Shown in pieces: positions 8,283 through 14,910 of a stretch of DNA of 64,000 nucleotides (positions are counted from its first letter, which is position 1; the number at the start of each line of letters is the position of its first letter). The DNA is taken from contig NZ_CP047020.1 of assembly GCF_009796285.1 (NCBI RefSeq), positions 3,844,001 through 3,908,000 of the forward strand, in the 5' to 3' direction. The notes below the pieces were generated by a model. It saw only the letters and a list, made by a program, of their open reading frames with translations, had not been told where the DNA came from and searched no databases. This stretch comes from Streptomyces broussonetiae. GTDB taxonomy: Bacteria > Actinomycetota > Actinomycetes > Streptomycetales > Streptomycetaceae. A program made the position numbers and the translations under genes.

Positions 8283-9896
8283 CTATGCCCGTCCCTGTTG
8301 TCGCGCGGCTTCGGCGTCCTCACGGGTGAGCGGGCGGTACGACGACTCCCCCGGCGGTCGCCACCACACCGGGTCGGCACACGCGTGCCCCTCCTTCCTG
8401 AGCAGCGCCCGGTGGATCTTGTTCGTCGCCGTCACCGGCATCCGCTCCACCACCCGGACGAACCGGGGCGCCATCTTCGTGCCCAGGTCGGGCTGGGCGA
8501 GCAGGAAGTCCGCGAACCCCGCCGGGTCGAAGGACCCGGCGATCGTCGCCATCACCTGGTCCCCGGTCACCGGGTCCGGCACCCCGTACACGGCGACGGC
8601 TGCCGCGCCCTCGTAGCGGGACACGATGTTCTCGATCATCGCGGCGGCCAGGTTCTCCCCGTCGACGCGGATGCGGTCGTCGCCGCGGCCCGCGAAGTAC
8701 AGATAGCCGGCCGCGTCCCGGTAGAACAGGTCACCGGTCCAGTACGCACCGGCCCGGCGCCGCTCGGCCTCGGCGGCCGGGTTGCGCCAGTACCCCTCGA
8801 AGGGGTTCGGCGCCCGGTTGACCAGCTCCCCTATCGCCTGCTCCCCGTTGAGCAGCCGCCCTGTGGCGTCGAACGCGGCCGGCGGACACTCGCGCCCGGT
8901 GGCCGGATCCAGTACGACGAGTCCCGGCGCCGCCGGTCCCACCGCCCCCGGCGGCGTGCCCGGCGCCCACTGGATCGCAGCGCCGCCCTCGGAGGAGCCG
9001 TACCCCTCCACCAGCCGCACCCCGAACCGCCGCTCGAAGGCCGCCGCGTCCACCGCGCCGGCCTCGGTGCCGAAGCCGAGGCGCAGGACATGGTCGCGGT
9101 CGTCCGCCCGCTCCTCGGTGGCGAGGATGTACTGCACGGCCCGGCCGACGTAGGTGAAGTAGGTCGCGCGGTAGCGGCGCACGTCGGCGAGGAAGCCGGA
9201 CGCCGAGAAGCGCCGGCGCAGCGCCACCCCGGCCCCGGCGGCCAGCGCGGGCGCCCAGTCGGCGATCACCGCGTTGCCGTGGAACATCGGCATGCAGACG
9301 TAGTGCACGTCCTGCGCCCGCACCCCGAACTGCCGCACCAGCGCCTGCCCGGCCGCCGCCAGCCGGCCCTGGGAGCAGATCGCGGCCTTGGGAGCGCCGG
9401 TCGAGCCGGAGGTGAAGTACAGGAGAAGGCGGTCGGCGGGCGTGGCCCGGGACGGGTCGGGTTCCGCGCCGGCGTAGGGGGCGAGGAGGGCGGCGTACTC
9501 CGGGGTGTCCGTGACCAGGAGCCGTATCCCGGGGAGGTCCAGGTCCGCCAGCAGCGGCAGCCGGGCCCGCTCGGTGACGAGGACCGGGCACTCGGTGTGC
9601 AGGATGTCCCGGGCCAGTTCGGCGCCCCGGCGGGTGGGGTTGATCCCGGCGACGGCCGCGCCGGCGAGGGCGGCGGCGCCGAGCCACAGCGGGAACTCCT
9701 CGGTGTTGTCGAGCAGGACACCGATGTGCCGTACGGCGTCCCGGGGCAGCAGGTCGGCCAGCAGGGCGGCGCGGGCGGCGGCGCCCGCGGCGCTCTCGTG
9801 CTGGGTCAGCGTCAGCTCCCCGCACCACAGCCCGGGCCGGTGGTCCCCCCACCGGGCCGCGACCAGTTCGGCGACGGTGCGCGTCTTGGACTCCAT
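8283..9896 (-). CDS. AMP-dependent acyl-CoA synthetase (FadD-like)
   Basis: 537 aa. Adenylation motifs are intact: the P-loop YFTSGSTGAPKAA, the A5-type motif GYGSSEGG, the A7/A8 region YWTGDLFYRD followed by GRGDDRIRVDGENLA, and the C-terminal catalytic lysine in TATNKIHR. It should activate a carboxylic acid to the acyl-AMP and then the CoA thioester; its arrangement is closest to FadD17-like long-chain fatty acid ligases. It stands alone between tRNA-Lys copy 1 and the LPMO gene. A small inverted repeat 17 bp upstream of the ATG (9913-9925) may be an operator. Confidence 0.85.
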   Translation of the reverse strand: MESKTRTVAELVAARWGDHRPGLWCGELTLTQHESAAGAAARAALLADLLPRDAVRHIGVLLDNTEEFPLWLGAAALAGAAVAGINPTRRGAELARDILHTECPVLVTERARLPLLADLDLPGIRLLVTDTPEYAALLAPYAGAEPDPSRATPADRLLLYFTSGSTGAPKAAICSQGRLAAAGQALVRQFGVRAQDVHYVCMPMFHGNAVIADWAPALAAGAGVALRRRFSASGFLADVRRYRATYFTYVGRAVQYILATEERADDRDHVLRLGFGTEAGAVDAAAFERRFGVRLVEGYGSSEGGAAIQWAPGTPPGAVGPAAPGLVVLDPATGRECPPAAFDATGRLLNGEQAIGELVNRAPNPFEGYWRNPAAEAERRRAGAYWTGDLFYRDAAGYLYFAGRGDDRIRVDGENLAAAMIENIVSRYEGAAAVAVYGVPDPVTGDQVMATIAGSFDPAGFADFLLAQPDLGTKMAPRFVRVVERMPVTATNKIHRALLRKEGHACADPVWWRPPGESSYRPLTREDAEAARQQGRA

Positions 9897-9912
9897 GGGG
9901 GCGAACGGTAAT

Positions 9913-9925
9913 TGACGTAGCGTCA
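9913..9925. promoter_or_regulatory. Small inverted repeat upstream of the acyl-CoA synthetase
   Basis: TGACG-TAG-CGTCA is an inverted repeat just upstream of the ATG at 9896 (minus strand). Sites of this shape are common for TetR-type fatty acid regulators, but no such regulator lies nearby. Confidence 0.3.
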
Positions 9926-10099
9926 GACAGGGAGGGTCACGGCATCATGCCCGCGGGCACGGCACAGAGGAGGAGTTCCACGAGGCTCCCCCGAGGCCGG
10001 TCCGCCGCTCCCGGTGATCGGCGTGGCGCGAACCCACCCGGCCGCCCGGACGCCCGGCCTCGAGGGGACCTCAGCTTCGGCGCCGCTCCTGAGCGGTGC

Positions 10100-10705
10100 T
10101 CAGAACGTGACGTCCGAGCAGGCGTAGAACGCGTTGCCCGTGTCGGCGATCGTCCACACCGCGAGGATGACGTGGTGCCCGCTCAGCCCGGACGGCAGGG
10201 TGCCGGTGTGGCTGAGTGTGGCCGGCGGGCGCCGGCCGTTGTACGGCACCGTCAGGAACGGGGTGAGGTCGAGGTCCGAGCGGGACAGGGCGTGGTTCTG
10301 GTTCCAGCCCTGCTTGGTGACGTAGTACTCGAAGTCCGTCGTGGCGTGCTCGGCCGTGAACTGCCAGCGGAAGGTGTACGTCTGGCCGCCCGTCACCCGG
10401 GTGGTGGGCCAGGCCCCGCCGGACGGCGTGGCCGGCGAGCTGAGCTGGGCGAACCGGCTCAGGCCGCCGTTGCAGATCTGGCCGTCGGCGGGTCCCGCGG
10501 CCGGGAAGCCCTTGGGACCCTCGACGCTCTGCGGCTCGTACTGGATGTCACCGCAGTTCGTCACCGTGCCGTTGGCGCAGAGCTTCTGCCTGCTGATGGG
10601 GAGATCGGTGTAGCCGTGCCCGCTGGCGCCGCCGGTGGAGAGCGCGAACGCTCCGGCGGTCACCACCCCGAGCACGACCGCGGACAACTTGGTCCTGGTG
10701 CGCAT
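10100..10705 (-). CDS. lpmP: Lytic polysaccharide monooxygenase, AA10 family (LpmP-like)
   Basis: 201 aa, single-domain secreted copper enzyme that cleaves crystalline polysaccharide oxidatively. The signal peptide should be cut before His30 (ASG then HGYTDLPISRQ), making it the N-terminal histidine of the copper brace; the second histidine is His120 in TAEHATTDFEYY. Four cysteines can form disulfides. There is no carbohydrate-binding module. In S. coelicolor the LPMO gene near cslA-glxA is called lpmP and works on the hyphal-tip/cell-wall glycan; the same neighbourhood is conserved here, which supports the name. A promoter and DasR-like operator lie upstream. Confidence 0.9.
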   Translation of the reverse strand: MRTRTKLSAVVLGVVTAGAFALSTGGASGHGYTDLPISRQKLCANGTVTNCGDIQYEPQSVEGPKGFPAAGPADGQICNGGLSRFAQLSSPATPSGGAWPTTRVTGGQTYTFRWQFTAEHATTDFEYYVTKQGWNQNHALSRSDLDLTPFLTVPYNGRRPPATLSHTGTLPSGLSGHHVILAVWTIADTGNAFYACSDVTF

Positions 10706-10750
10706 GCTGCCGCTCCTCGAGAACGTGGGGAGTTCGGGTGAGCTGTGCAG

Positions 10751-10767
10751 GTAGGTCTAGACCAAGT
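10751..10767. promoter_or_regulatory. DasR-responsive-element-like operator (dre)
   Basis: The core GGTCTAGACC (10754-10763) is a perfect 10-bp palindrome followed by A, matching the centre of the known DasR consensus ACTGGTCTAGACCACT at 11 of 16 positions. It lies at the predicted transcription start of the LPMO gene, where a bound repressor would block transcription. DasR controls chitin and N-acetylglucosamine genes in Streptomyces, so control of an LPMO is expected. Confidence 0.7.
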
Positions 10768-10770
10768 CCC

Positions 10771-10799
10771 AGATTATTGCCACTACTTGACTGTGTCCA
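10771..10799 (-). promoter_or_regulatory. Promoter of the LPMO gene
   Basis: On the minus strand, -35 TGGACA (10794-10799) and -10 TAATCT (10771-10776) are separated by 17 bp. The predicted start falls inside the dre site at 10751-10767, giving a leader of about 60 nt before the ATG at 10705. Confidence 0.6.
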
Positions 10800-10835
10800 T
10801 ACAAGGGACGTCTCCATCCCCCGCGCGTGCCCCCG

Positions 10836-11969
10836 CTACGACGGCGCACCGCGCCCCGCGCAGAACGCCACCGTCAGGTCCCGCACCAGCACCTTGCGCT
10901 CGTAGTCGTCGAGGTCGACCAGGCCGCGCACGGTCAGCCGGGTCACCGTGTCCTCCACCGAGTCCACCACCGAGCCGAGCATGCCGGCCCGCTGCCGGGC
11001 GTCCAGCTGGGCGATCCGGCGCCGGTGCATCGCGCCGGCGACCTCGGGGGCGTACTCCACCCGGAGCGGCTGCACCGAGAACACCTCCAGGCCGACCGGC
11101 GCGGTCTCCGCCGCCACCAGCCGGGTCAGCGCGTCCCCGGCCGCCGCCGTCCCGCCCCGGGTCCCGCCCGCGTGCTCCACCGGCACCCGGGCCAGCGCCG
11201 CCTCGACGCACTCGCGCAGATAGGTCTCGTGGTCCTCGACGCCGAGCACGGCCCGCGCGGTGTCCCGCACCCGCCACACCACCAGCACGACCACCCGCAG
11301 CCCCACCCCGTCGGAATCCGCCGCCGGCATCGCCTCGCTGCGCCAGTGCCGCAGCCGGACGTCCACCGGACGGCGCAGCAGCAACGGGTTCATCCAGAGC
11401 AGCCCGGTGCGCCGGACGGTCCCCCGGTAGCGGCCGAACAGCCCGAGCATCCAGGCCCTCCCGGCCTGTCCCCGGGCCAGGCCGCCGAAGCCGGCCACCC
11501 CGAGCGCCGCGGCCCCGACGTACGCCGCCCACTGCGCCGGGCCGAGGCCCGCGCCGGCCCAGGCGGGCAGCCGCAGCGCCCGCGTCGCGAGCGGCGGGAG
11601 CAGCCCCACCCACCACGAGGTCACCAGCCACCCGATGAGCCCGCACACCCCGGCCAGCACCCCGGCCAGTCCCGGCAGCACCCGGGCCGGGCGCTCGGCC
11701 AGGTCCGGGTCGATCTCGGGCAGGGGCCGGGCGCGCACCGGCGCGGTGCGTCTGAGCCGCGGCAGTTCGCCGGTGCCCTGCCGGCGGCCCACCACGGCGG
11801 GCTTGAGCGGCACCTTCACCGAGGTGGGGTCGTCGCGGAAGAGCAGATGGACGGGGATCTCGGTGGTCCCCTCGTTGTGGATCAGCCGGCCCGCCCGGGT
11901 GTCCGGGCCCACGGCGGCCTCCGGCTGCCCGTCGGATTCGGGCGGTGTGTGTGACGTGGTCGTACTCAT
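10836..11969 (-). CDS. SPFH/Band 7 domain membrane protein
   Basis: 377 aa. An N-terminal cytosolic stretch of about 95 residues is followed by two hydrophobic segments (VLPGLAGVLAGVCGLIGWLV and an AAYVGAAALGVAGF region). The SPFH/Band 7 core comes after (YRGTVRRTGLLWMNPLLLRR, LRVVVLVVWRV, VHAETYLRE-like region, GLEVFSVQPLRVEYAPEVA). SPFH proteins assemble into membrane-associated oligomers; some organise cell-wall machinery. The start MSTTTSH at 11969 is chosen because GGAGG lies just upstream. In S. coelicolor an equivalent gene sits between the LPMO and cslA, so a link with tip-glycan assembly is possible but unproven. Confidence 0.8.
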   Translation of the reverse strand: MSTTTSHTPPESDGQPEAAVGPDTRAGRLIHNEGTTEIPVHLLFRDDPTSVKVPLKPAVVGRRQGTGELPRLRRTAPVRARPLPEIDPDLAERPARVLPGLAGVLAGVCGLIGWLVTSWWVGLLPPLATRALRLPAWAGAGLGPAQWAAYVGAAALGVAGFGGLARGQAGRAWMLGLFGRYRGTVRRTGLLWMNPLLLRRPVDVRLRHWRSEAMPAADSDGVGLRVVVLVVWRVRDTARAVLGVEDHETYLRECVEAALARVPVEHAGGTRGGTAAAGDALTRLVAAETAPVGLEVFSVQPLRVEYAPEVAGAMHRRRIAQLDARQRAGMLGSVVDSVEDTVTRLTVRGLVDLDDYERKVLVRDLTVAFCAGRGAPS

Positions 11970-12010
11970 GCGTGCCTCCAGCCTCCGCGCCAGATGCGTC
12001 ATGAACAGGG

Positions 12011-12040
12011 GATGAGCAGGGATGAGCAGGGATGAGCAGG
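12011..12040. repeat. Three tandem 10-bp units (GATGAGCAGG)
   Basis: GATGAGCAGG is repeated three times without gaps in the short space between the SPFH gene and the peptidoglycan-binding gene, preceded by one degenerate copy (ATGAACAGGG). No function is evident. Confidence 0.5.
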
Positions 12041-12077
12041 GGATCGGGGGATGAGTGGGGACGACGGGCCGGGAGAG

Positions 12078-13409
12078 TCAGAGGCCGGTCGCGTGGTCGG
12101 GGCCCGCGTCCGCGAACAGTCGGCGCCAGGTCTCCGGCCCCGGATAGCCGTCCGCCGCGCCGCCCCGCCAGCCCTGGGCCCGCTGGAAGGCCTCCACGGC
12201 CCGCCGATCCGCCTCGCCCCAGCGCGGACCGGGACCCGCGGCGTAGAAGCGGCCGAACCCCTTCTCCACCAGCCGGCGGCCCAGCAGCGTGACGTAGTCG
12301 TTCTCCGCGTTCGGCAGGAAGGCGGCCCGGCCGGGATAGACGGGCGCTGCGCGCGAGGAGCGCCCGACCGGGCCTGCCGCGGCCGACGCGATGTCCCTGC
12401 CCCTGCCGGTGACGAGCAGGCGCCAGGTGTGCGGGCCGGGCAGCCCGTTGGCCTCGGCGCCGGTCCAGCCCTGGGCCCGCTGGAAGGCCTCCACGGCCCG
12501 CCGGTCCGCCTCGCCCCAGGTGCGGCCGGGACCCTGGGGGTAGTACGTGTGGCCGCCCCGGGCCACCAGCATCCGCCCGAGCAGGGCGACGTACGGGTTG
12601 TCCGCCCCCGGGCCGAAGGAGGCGATGCCGGGGAAGGCGGTCTGCGTCTTGTCGGCGCCCGCCTGGGTGCCCGCCGTTTCCGCGACCAAGCCTTTGTAAC
12701 GGTAGGGGACGTACTTGTCGGTGTTGCTCCAGTAGGGATACGGGGTGGGCTGGCTGCGGGTGTGCGGGGGTGTCTGCTCGTAGACCAGGTAATTGGTGTG
12801 CCCGCCGTCGGTCCAGCCGCCGAAGATCACCACATGGGAGCCCTTCTCGGGGTTGTCGGGGTTGTGGTACAGCAGGATGTCGCCGGGCTCCAGCTCCTCC
12901 TTGGTGATCTTCACGCCGTACCCGCCGAGGCTGCCCGTCCACTCGTTGCCGGGCAGACCCCAGGCCATGGAGACATAGCCCGAGCAGTCCTGCCGGTAAC
13001 CGTCGGACCAGTAGGTGCTCATGCTGTACGGCACCTGGGCGGCCACCCAGATCTTTGCCCGGGCGATGATCTTGGTCCGGGTGGCGGAGGGGATGTCGGT
13101 GGGGTCGGCCGGCTTGCCCGTCCGGCCGTGCAGCGGAGACCTGCCGCCTTGAGGGGTGTCGGGCCCGCCGTCCCGGGGGACATGGGGGCGGTGGACGACG
13201 GGCCGGCCGGCCGCGAGGGCGGCGGCCGGTGCGGCCGCGCCGAGGACGGCCGACGTGGCGGCCACGACCACGAGGCCGCAGGCCGCCGGGGCGCCGAGCG
13301 GGCCGAACGGCGGACGCAAGCCCGTACGGCTCACTGGGCGCACGTGGGCGCAACCGGGGCAGTCGCAGCCGCTCGCAGGGTCGAATTCCTCGAACACCGG
13401 AGCTGTCAT
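12078..13409 (-). CDS. Secreted cell-wall protein: NlpC/P60-like amidase domain plus two peptidoglycan-binding repeats
   Basis: 443 aa. An N-terminal hydrophobic segment (ACGLVVVAATSAVLGAAAPA) acts as a signal or anchor. The next domain has QDCSGYVSMAWGLP and GDILLYHNP...GSHVVIFGGW, the Cys and His arrangement of NlpC/P60-like or CHAP-like amidases. Two C-terminal modules of about 90 aa each contain WGEADRRAVEAFQRAQGW and are peptidoglycan-binding repeats; their DNA is nearly identical over about 50 bp (12171-12220 and 12471-12520). ATG at 13409 is chosen because the residues before it look non-coding. A role in wall binding or remodelling near the tip-glycan genes is likely. Confidence 0.82.
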   Translation of the reverse strand: MTAPVFEEFDPASGCDCPGCAHVRPVSRTGLRPPFGPLGAPAACGLVVVAATSAVLGAAAPAAALAAGRPVVHRPHVPRDGGPDTPQGGRSPLHGRTGKPADPTDIPSATRTKIIARAKIWVAAQVPYSMSTYWSDGYRQDCSGYVSMAWGLPGNEWTGSLGGYGVKITKEELEPGDILLYHNPDNPEKGSHVVIFGGWTDGGHTNYLVYEQTPPHTRSQPTPYPYWSNTDKYVPYRYKGLVAETAGTQAGADKTQTAFPGIASFGPGADNPYVALLGRMLVARGGHTYYPQGPGRTWGEADRRAVEAFQRAQGWTGAEANGLPGPHTWRLLVTGRGRDIASAAAGPVGRSSRAAPVYPGRAAFLPNAENDYVTLLGRRLVEKGFGRFYAAGPGPRWGEADRRAVEAFQRAQGWRGGAADGYPGPETWRRLFADAGPDHATGL

Positions 13410-13479
13410 GAGATCTGCCTCACATTCGGAGGTGATTTGTCCGCGAGTGTGCACGTTGGTCAGTTTCCCAACTGTCCAC

Positions 13480-13502
13480 CGGACCGCCACTTTGACGGTC
13501 CG
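13480..13502. promoter_or_regulatory. Inverted repeat upstream of the cell-wall protein gene
   Basis: CGGACCG and CGGTCCG form 7-bp arms separated by 9 bp (total 23 bp), about 70 bp upstream of the ATG at 13409. The layout suits a dimeric regulator or a leader hairpin. Confidence 0.35.
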
Positions 13503-13595
13503 AATGATGTACACGGCCCTCCACGACCCCCGTCGGCCACTTGATGGTGGTCGGAGGCACCCCTCGAGGTCGGGTAGAGTTATCTCCGTCAGCAG

Positions 13596-13669
13596 GCGCC
13601 GCTAGCTCAGTTGGTTAGAGCAGCTGACTCTTAATCAGCGGGTCCGGGGTTCGAGTCCCTGGCGGCGCA
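13596..13669 (+). tRNA. tRNA-Lys (anticodon CTT), copy 2
   Basis: 74 nt, identical to copy 1 at 8153 across its whole length, with the same acceptor stem, CTT anticodon and discriminator A. A TAGAGT (13575-13580) placed 15 bp upstream is a suitable -10. The same 45-bp hairpin follows, so the unit tRNA plus hairpin is duplicated 5.4 kb apart. Confidence 0.97.
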
Positions 13670-13676
13670 CGATGAC

Positions 13677-13721
13677 GATGGCGATCCACGTCCGCAGCAA
13701 GCGCGGACCTGGGTCGCCATC
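13677..13721 (+). terminator. 45-bp hairpin downstream of tRNA-Lys copy 2
   Basis: Identical 45-bp sequence to 8234-8278, with GATGGCGA/TCGCCATC outer and GTCCGC/GCGGAC inner pairing. A short GCGCGGC/GCCGCGC hairpin follows at 13731-13747. Likely terminator or processing element of the tRNA. Confidence 0.6.
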
Positions 13722-13782
13722 TCTGTTCCCGCGCGGCTCCGCCGCGCGCAGTGGGGGCCCTAGCGGCCCACACCCCCTCGTC

Positions 13783-13816
13783 CGAAAAGCCCCTCGCTGA
13801 TGCGGGGGGCTTTTCG
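13783..13816 (+). terminator. Intrinsic terminator-like hairpin before the GntR gene
   Basis: CGAAAAGCCCC (13783-13793) pairs with GGGGCTTTTCG (13806-13816) over 11 bp with a 12-nt loop; the 3' arm contains a TTTT run. It lies between tRNA-Lys copy 2 and the regulator, and probably insulates the two. Confidence 0.6.
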
Positions 13817-13847
13817 CATGCCCCGATTGGCCGGATACCCTCTCGCC

Positions 13848-14597
13848 ATGGCAGCCCGGGACCTCCAGGAGCGGATCAAGAAGCTGATCGTCGAGCGGCG
13901 GCTGCCCTCGGGTGCCCCACTGCCGACCGAGCCCGAGCTGATGGAGCATCTGGGAGCGAGCCGGAACTCGGTGCGCGAGGCCCTGAAGGCGCTCCAGGCG
14001 ATGGGGATCGTCGAGATCCGGCACGGGTTCGGGACGTACGTCGGCTCGATGTCGTTCGCCCCGATGATCGAGGGCCTGGCCTTCCGCACCGTCGCCGGGC
14101 ACTACCGGGGCGAGGACTCCCTGCTCCAGCTGCTGGAGCTGCGCGAGGCCGTGGAGACGGGGCTGGTGTCACGGCTGGCCGGGCGGCTGCCGGAGGCGGA
14201 CCTCGTGGAACTGGCCGGGCTCGTGGACCGCATGGAACGGGAGGCCGCGCAGGGGACCGGCCTCGCCGAGACCGACCGCGCCTTCCACGCCACCCTCTAC
14301 CGGGGGCTGGACAACGTCCTGCTGAGCGAGGTGCTGGAGGCGTTCTGGGACGCCTTCCACCGGGTGCAGCGGGATCTGGTGGACGTACCGCAGGACCCCC
14401 GGGTCACCTGCCGCCAGCACCGGGAGATCCTGGACGCGGTCCGGTCCGGGGACTCACTGCGGGCGGAGGGGGCCATAAGGGATCACTTCGGCAACATCCG
14501 TGTCCGCCTTTCCACCACCGGCTCGCCCCGGCCCTCCGGGACCACCGGCGCACAGCGCGCGCCCGAGCCCCACACGCGCCACAATGAACGGGTTTGA
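13848..14597 (+). CDS. FadR-type GntR family transcriptional regulator
   Basis: 249 aa. N-terminal winged helix (LQERIKKLIVERRLPSGAPLPTEPELMEHLGASRNSVREALKAL) and C-terminal all-helical FCD-type domain with the metal/ligand pattern ETDRAFHATLYR and CRQHREILDAV. FadR-type regulators bind organic acids. ATG at 13848 begins right before the DNA-binding domain. It is transcribed in the same direction as cslA but separated by a 313-bp leader region with its own candidate promoter, so it may not be part of the cslA operon. Target genes cannot be named. Confidence 0.85.
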   Translation: MAARDLQERIKKLIVERRLPSGAPLPTEPELMEHLGASRNSVREALKALQAMGIVEIRHGFGTYVGSMSFAPMIEGLAFRTVAGHYRGEDSLLQLLELREAVETGLVSRLAGRLPEADLVELAGLVDRMEREAAQGTGLAETDRAFHATLYRGLDNVLLSEVLEAFWDAFHRVQRDLVDVPQDPRVTCRQHREILDAVRSGDSLRAEGAIRDHFGNIRVRLSTTGSPRPSGTTGAQRAPEPHTRHNERV

Positions 14598-14623
14598 CCG
14601 GTAAACACCGCGTTTCGCATCTT
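14594..14623 (+). promoter_or_regulatory. Candidate promoter of cslA-glxA
   Basis: -35 TTGACC (14594-14599) and a weak -10 CATCTT (14618-14623) with an 18-bp spacer, overlapping the stop of the regulator gene. It would give a leader of roughly 280 nt before cslA, which contains several hairpins. The -10 match is poor, so this is tentative. Confidence 0.35.
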
Positions 14624-14693
14624 GCGATCATGCGGATCACCGTAGAACCCTGGATGTCCAAGCTGTCGCCGATTGGCGGCAGTTGGGGGGAAA

Positions 14694-14896
14694 CCGGTTG
14701 CGGCACGGCAGCGGGGAGGGGGCCCGCTCATGAATCGGTGCCGAGGGGGGCATCCATGCAACCGGAAGGTCGCAGTCCTGTGTCTGTGCGGCGGCGAAGA
14801 CGTGGTGACTGCGCGCCGCCACTGATTCCGCGCGTGCGGGCCCAGGGGAGCCGGCCGGGCGGCAAGGACCTACGAAACACGCGGTGACCTGCGTGT
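14694..14896 (+). ncRNA. Structured 5' leader of cslA (candidate cis-regulatory RNA)
   Basis: The 313-bp space before cslA holds nested complementary segments and no gene. CCGGTTGC (14694-14701) pairs with GCAACCGG (14758-14765). Inside it GGCAC (14702-14706) pairs with GTGCC (14738-14742), and inside that AGCGGG (14710-14715) pairs with CCCGCT (14723-14728). GGCGGCG (14790-14796) pairs with CGCCGCC (14814-14820). ACACGC (14877-14882) pairs with GCGTGT (14891-14896), immediately before the ribosome site GGGGGGAA. No known riboswitch class was recognised. In G+C-rich DNA some pairing is expected by chance, but the 8-bp closing stem and its nesting are notable. Confidence 0.45.
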
Positions 14897-14910
14897 GGGG
14901 GGAATGACTC

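Noticed and set aside
12171..12520. Direct repeat as a mobile or recombination element
   Set aside because: The 50-bp near-identity encodes the two peptidoglycan-binding modules of one protein, which explains it.
14598..14910. Cobalamin or c-di-AMP riboswitch in the cslA leader
   Set aside because: A GCCACTG fragment is present but the other conserved boxes of those classes are missing, so I only report an unassigned structured leader.
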